DNA of 17,269 nucleotides from JAIBJN01 sp963838795. GTDB taxonomy: Bacteria; Actinomycetota; Thermoleophilia; Gaiellales; Gaiellaceae. The first letter of the stretch is position 1. Every line of letters begins with the position of its first letter. Under the pieces are notes generated by a model. The model worked only from the letters and a program-made list of their open reading frames with translations. It was not told the DNA's origin and searched no databases. Both the position numbers and the translations under genes were made by a program. This document shows positions 13,696 to 17,269 of this stretch, one piece after another. Where the stretch lies: NCBI GenBank assembly GCA_963838795.1, contig CAWISL010000015.1, positions 1-17,269 on the forward strand, read 5' to 3'.

Positions 13696-15368
13696 GCGTG
13701 AGCTCGAGGCCCGCCGTGCGACAGCTGGGGCGGATCTCGGAGATCGCCCAGGTCGCCGCCAAGCACGGCTTCGGCTACCTGTTCGAGACGCGCGGCTTCG
13801 GAGCGGTTCGCTCGCGGCGCGGTCGCGAGGTCGAGGCCGACGGCGCCGGCTCCCCGCGCGGCCAGCGCCTGCGGGAGATGCTCGACGAGCTCGGGCCGAC
13901 GTTCGTCAAGTTCGGCCAGCTGCTCTCGACGCGCCCGGACATCGTGCCGCCCGACGTCGTCTTCGAGCTGAAGGCGCTCCAGGACTCGGTCAGCCCCTTC
14001 CCGTTCGACCAGGCGCGCGAGGTCGTCGAGGAGGAGCTCGGGCTCACGCTCGAGCAGCTCTACCTCGAGTTCGACGAGACGCCCATCGCCGCCGCCTCGA
14101 TCGGGCAGGTGCATCGCGCGGTGCTGCCGAACGGCCGCCGCGTCGTCGTCAAGGTCCAGCGGCCGAATGCTCCGCGTCAGATCGAGGCCGATCTCGAGCT
14201 CATGTACCAGCTCGCCCGTCTCGCGCGCGAGCGGGTGCGCGCGCTCGAGTTCATCGACACGGTCGCGGTCGTCGACGAGTTCGCCCGCTCGATCCGGCAG
14301 GAGCTGGACTACCGGATCGAGGCCCGCAACGCCGAGCAGTTCCACAAGAACTTCGCCGGCCACCCGCACGTCCGCGTGCCGCGCGTCTTCTGGACCTACT
14401 CGCGCTCGCGTGTGCTGACGCTCGAGCTGCTCGAGGGCGTGCAGGTGCGGGACATCGACGTGGCCCGGTACACGATGGAGGAGCGCCGCCGGCTGGCCTA
14501 CCGCATCGCGGAGACGTGGATGGCGATGATCTTCCGCCACGGCTTCTTCCACGCCGACCCGCACCCGGCGAACATCCTCGTCCTGGAGCAGACCGACCAG
14601 ATCGGACTCGTCGACTTCGGCACGGCCGGCCAGCTCGCGCCCGACGACTCGTCCAAGCTGACGGGCCTCTTCATCGACGTCGTCAACCAGAACGTCGAGG
14701 CGATTCCGCGCCGCCTGGCCTCGGTCGGCGTCAGGTACCCGAAGGACAAGGAGGAGGAGTTCGTCGTCGAGCTCCGCGCGATCTTCGACCGCTACTACGG
14801 CGCGAGCCTCTCCGAGATCGACCCGATCCAGGTGATCCGCGAGGCCTTCGCCCTCATCTACCGGATGCATCTCACGCTGCCGACGCGCTTCATCCTCCTC
14901 GACCGGGCGATCGCCACGCTCGGCTCGGTGGGCGTCGAGCTCTACCCGGACTTCAACGTGTTCGAGGTCGCGAAGCCGTACGCGCGGGAGCTCATGATCG
15001 AGCGCTTCACGCCGCAGCGAGTCGCCGCCCGCATGCAGAACGAGGCGCGCAACTACGCGAGCATGATGCTGGAGCTCCCGTACCAGGTGCACGACGTCCT
15101 CCAGGAGGTGCGGGACGGCCAGATCGAGGTCGGCTTCCGCCACGAGGGCCTGGAGGCGCTCATCCACCGCATGGACACGGCGTTCAACCGCATCGGCATC
15201 GCCATGGTCGCCGTCGGCGGCGCCGTGACGTCAGGGATCCTCGCAGCGATGGTCGAGGAGGGGCACAAGCTGTTGGGCATCTACTGGGTTGCCGCGGTCG
15301 GGCTCTTGTTCTCGACGATCCTGAGCCTCTGGCTCGTCTGGGGCGTGCTGCGCTCCGGCCGTCTGTGA
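13692..15368 (+). CDS. ABC1/UbiB-family atypical kinase (AarF-like)
   Basis: This 558-residue membrane-linked atypical kinase shows the family signatures. The KxGQ motif is KFGQ at 73-76 (KFGQLLSTRPDIVPP). The Ala-rich loop replacing the glycine loop is AAASIGQVH (133-141). The nucleotide lysine is Lys154 (VVVKVQRP). Others are LDYRIEARNAEQFHKNF, the catalytic block HADPHPAN (288-294, Asp289) and DFG at 308-310. Two C-terminal helices (about 498-520 and 528-550, VGLLFSTILSLWLVWGVL) anchor it in the membrane. UbiB-type proteins act as ATPases supporting isoprenoid-quinone biosynthesis; a menaquinone-using host would imply a related lipid role. GTG 13692 has AAGGA just upstream; a second in-frame GTG lies at 13698. 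It overlaps both neighbours by four bases. Confidence 0.94.
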   Translation: MSVSSRPAVRQLGRISEIAQVAAKHGFGYLFETRGFGAVRSRRGREVEADGAGSPRGQRLREMLDELGPTFVKFGQLLSTRPDIVPPDVVFELKALQDSVSPFPFDQAREVVEEELGLTLEQLYLEFDETPIAAASIGQVHRAVLPNGRRVVVKVQRPNAPRQIEADLELMYQLARLARERVRALEFIDTVAVVDEFARSIRQELDYRIEARNAEQFHKNFAGHPHVRVPRVFWTYSRSRVLTLELLEGVQVRDIDVARYTMEERRRLAYRIAETWMAMIFRHGFFHADPHPANILVLEQTDQIGLVDFGTAGQLAPDDSSKLTGLFIDVVNQNVEAIPRRLASVGVRYPKDKEEEFVVELRAIFDRYYGASLSEIDPIQVIREAFALIYRMHLTLPTRFILLDRAIATLGSVGVELYPDFNVFEVAKPYARELMIERFTPQRVAARMQNEARNYASMMLELPYQVHDVLQEVRDGQIEVGFRHEGLEALIHRMDTAFNRIGIAMVAVGGAVTSGILAAMVEEGHKLLGIYWVAAVGLLFSTILSLWLVWGVLRSGRL

Positions 15369-16231
15369 CGGCGACGGAGGCGCAGCTCCTCGAGCGCGCC
15401 GTCGCGCTCGCGCGGGCGAACGTGGAGGCCGGCGAGGAGCCGTTCGGGTCGCTGGTCGTCAAGGACGGGGAGGTCCTCGGCGAGGGCGTGAACACGACCG
15501 CGCGCGACGCCGATCCGACCGCGCACGCGGAGGTCGCCGCGGTGCGCGAGGCCTGCCGCCGGCTGGGGACGACCGACCTCGGCGGAGCGACCGTCGTGAC
15601 GAGCTGCGAGCCGTGCCCGATGTGCCGCACGGTCGCGGTCCTCGCGGGCGTGACGCGGATCGTCTACGCCGTCCCGGCCGAGGTCGCGGCGGGCTTCGGG
15701 TTCGCGCTCTCTCCGCCCGGCGCCGAGATCATGGCCGCCTGGCCGCTCCCCGACCTCCTGGAGCACGTCCCGACGCCGGGGGCCGAGGAGCCGTTCGAGC
15801 GCTACGCCGGGAGGGAGGGCGGGAGCCGCCCTCGCCCCGTTCGGGAGCTCCGAACCGCCGTGACGGTCGAGGACTACGACCGGGTGCTGGCGTTCTACCG
15901 GGACACGCTCGGCCTGCCGGTCATCGAGTCCTGGGAGGACGGCGAGGCCCGCGGAGTCATCCTCGACGCCGGCCGGGCGACGCTCGAGCTTCTCTCCGTC
16001 GCGCAGGCGGAGCTGATCGACAGCGTCGAGGTGGGGGAGCGAGTCGCGGGCCCGGTGCGGCTCGCGCTCGAGGTCGCCGACTCCGAGGAGACGGCGCGGA
16101 GGCTCGTGGCGGGCGGCGCCGAGCTGCTCGCCGATCCCGTCCTCACGCCCTGGAACGACCTCAACGTCCGCCTGCGGGCGCCCGGCGGGATGCAGCTGAC
16201 GCTCTTCACGCCCTCGAAGCCCGCGGAGTAG
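15365..16231 (+). CDS. Nucleoside/base deaminase fused to a VOC (glyoxalase-like) domain
   Basis: This 288-residue two-domain protein starts at GTG 15365, overlapping the kinase stop by four bases. Residues 1-135 are a cytidine-deaminase-fold zinc enzyme of the guanine/cytosine/tRNA-adenosine deaminase group: EPFGSLVVKDG, the H-A-E motif (His54, Glu56 in TAHAEVAAV) and PCxxC (Cys84, Cys87 in CEPCPMC). It should hydrolytically deaminate a base or nucleoside; the substrate is unknown. After a linker (about 136-160), residues 161-285 form a VOC domain (ELRTAVTVEDYDRVLAFYRDTLG; ATLELLSV; VRLALEVADSEETARRLV; GGMQLTLFTP). Most VOC metal-ligand positions look non-ligating, so a metal-free binding role is likely. 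No start codon suited to a separate VOC gene and no frameshift was seen. Confidence 0.85.
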   Translation: MTATEAQLLERAVALARANVEAGEEPFGSLVVKDGEVLGEGVNTTARDADPTAHAEVAAVREACRRLGTTDLGGATVVTSCEPCPMCRTVAVLAGVTRIVYAVPAEVAAGFGFALSPPGAEIMAAWPLPDLLEHVPTPGAEEPFERYAGREGGSRPRPVRELRTAVTVEDYDRVLAFYRDTLGLPVIESWEDGEARGVILDAGRATLELLSVAQAELIDSVEVGERVAGPVRLALEVADSEETARRLVAGGAELLADPVLTPWNDLNVRLRAPGGMQLTLFTPSKPAE

Positions 16232-16266
16232 GGAGGAGCCGGGCCGTCGCGCCCGAAGGGGATCCC

Positions 16267-16380
16267 ATGCAGATCCTCTTCTGGTGGCGCCGCCGCAAGG
16301 TCATGCGCGCGTGGCGCCGCGGCACGATCGACTACGCGCAGGCGCGCTGGCGCATCGAGCGCCTGGCCCGCGGTCTCTAG
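16267..16380 (+). CDS. 37-residue Trp/Arg-rich small protein
   Basis: This short gene has a good ribosome site (AAGGGG, five bases or so before ATG 16267) and G/C at the third position of nearly every codon. It translates to MQILFWWRRRKVMRAWRRG followed by TIDYAQARWRIERLARGL. The product is strongly basic, has four tryptophans and would form an amphipathic helix able to lie on a membrane or nucleic acid. The second half has a SHOCT-like flavour (G-x-I-x-x-x-x-A spacing), which is only a loose resemblance. It is 35 bases downstream of the deaminase-VOC gene. Its TAG stop shares the CTAG at 16377-16380 with the TAG of the converging RTX gene. Confidence 0.55.
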   Translation: MQILFWWRRRKVMRAWRRGTIDYAQARWRIERLARGL

Positions 16381-17269
16381 AACAAGCGCTCGACGCGCTG
16401 GACGCGATCGAGACCGCGGTCGACGTGCGCCCGGTCGAAGCCGGGCCCGCCGCTGATGTCGTCCATCCTGCCGTCGGAGGAGTAGACGATGTCCCTGCCG
16501 TCGCCTGCGAACAGGAAGTCGCGATCGCCTCGGCCGCGGATCACGTCGGCACCACCGCCGCCGACGATCCGATTCACCATCCTGTCTCCGCGCAGGTCGT
16601 CTCCGAAGCGGCTTCCGACGATGCTCTCGATGCTGTCGAAGTTGATCGGGGCCCTCGCCGAGCGCATACCCGTTCTTGAGGTCGACGATGACCCGGCTCT
16701 GGGCTTGGGAGTAGAGCAGCGTGTCCCTGTTGGCCCCGCCGTCCACGCCGTCGGTACCGGGACCGGGTGCGATCGAATCGATGCCCGGCCCTGCCGTGAT
16801 GAGGTCGTTGCCCGTCTGGCCCCCGAGCCATTGGGGACCGTCCCCACCCTCGAGGACGTCGTTTCCCGCGCCGCCGTCGAGGATGCTGTAGACGTCGCCG
16901 CTGACGAGGTGGTCGTTGCCGTCGTTTCCGTACAGCGAGCCCGAGCATGCGGCACACAGCGAGAGCTCGTCGTCTCCCGGTCCCCCGAGGACGCCGGCAT
17001 GCCCAGCCACGACCACGCCCGTGTCGTTGCCGTCGCGGAGCCTGACCCACGGCGAGCCCTCCGCGCACGTGACCTCGTTGGCGCTCAGAGCGGTGCAGCC
17101 TGCGCCCGGGTCGATGGTGGCGCCGTTGTCCATGATGGTCGTGCCGCCGGAGCCCTGGCTGATCTCGACGTCGTTCGTCTCGCCGGGCCCGGCCATGAAG
17201 AAGAGTGTGTCTCCGCTCACCCAGGCCTCCGCGGCACTCGCCGGAGCCGCGACGATGAGCGCGACGAGA
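16377..17269 (-). CDS. Secreted RTX-type calcium-binding repeat protein; frameshifted, 5' end cut by window edge
   Basis: The minus strand enters from the right edge within a Sec signal peptide (LVALIVAAPASAAEAW, AxA-type site), so only a few N-terminal residues are missing. The mature protein has a beta-rich region with paired cysteines, then RTX-like nonapeptides: GGPGDDELS, YGNDGNDHLV, GGAGNDVLEGGDG, GGQTGNDLI, and later GGGGADVIRGRGDRDFLFAGDGRD. These repeats bind calcium in a parallel beta-roll. The frame is broken at the CGGGGCCC run (16647-16654): before it the protein reads VDLKNGYALGEG, and after it the sense continues one base on as INFDSIESIVGSRFGDDLRGD, ending QRVERLF with TAG at 16377-16379. 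One extra base in the run explains it. The Sec signal suggests export through SecYEG rather than type I secretion. Confidence 0.8.

Noticed and set aside
13071..15167. Minus-strand frame of nearly 700 codons opposite the phasin-like and kinase genes
   Set aside because: The plus-strand genes have clear motifs; the antisense product is compositionally a shadow.
1..17269. tRNA, rRNA, CRISPR array, insertion sequence, prophage or toxin-antitoxin locus
   Set aside because: No such signatures were found by eye in the sequence or the translations.

Overview
The window is a gene-dense stretch of a high-GC bacterial chromosome. It has strong G/C preference at third codon positions, many GTG starts, 4-base start/stop overlaps and almost no spare intergenic DNA. 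The gene set (QueA-Tgt-YajC-SecDF, a small zinc-ribbon and small hypothetical proteins, a basic secreted protein beside an OmpR-type two-component system, an RTX-repeat protein with a Sec signal) and the codon style suggest an actinobacterium, possibly of the Thermoleophilia/Gaiellales type. That placement is an inference from recall, not demonstrated here.

Layout. On the minus strand, 1-739 carries two overlapping zinc-ribbon genes, the second cut by the window edge, and 862-2292 an aldehyde dehydrogenase. On the plus strand, 2346-3628 is a two-gene operon: a lipoprotein and a 3-hydroxybutyryl-CoA dehydrogenase. A minus-strand GAF-domain gene (about 3623-4078) has no stop codon in its own frame. 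Two small genes converge at 4160-4363 (plus, four-cysteine protein) and 4365-4619 (minus). At 4752-7386 there is a secreted basic protein, a response regulator and a sensor kinase, preceded by TTTACA direct repeats with an 11-base period. A minus-strand coiled-coil gene (7389-7856) separates this from the largest block, 7888-16380: queA, tgt, yajC, a fused secDF, a phasin-like gene, an ABC1/UbiB-type kinase, a nucleoside deaminase fused to a VOC domain, and a 37-residue Trp/Arg-rich peptide. The right edge (16377-17269, minus) is a secreted RTX calcium-binding protein cut by the window edge.

How the genes work together. QueA and Tgt are consecutive enzymes of queuosine tRNA modification. YajC and SecDF are the accessory module of the Sec translocon. 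The phasin-like/UbiB pair is translationally coupled and may act on membrane lipid or quinone chemistry. Response regulator and kinase form a classical phosphorelay, and the secreted protein upstream is a plausible target or partner.

The most notable observations are three probable reading-frame lesions (SecDF tail, RTX gene, GAF gene end), the deaminase-VOC fusion, the tail-to-tail gene pairs whose TAG stops sit within a few bases of each other (one pair inside a perfect 20-base palindrome, one pair sharing CTAG), the candidate response-regulator operator, and the 37-residue peptide. No tRNA, rRNA, CRISPR array, insertion sequence or prophage gene was recognised. I found no clearly unprecedented multi-gene system; most of the window is housekeeping.
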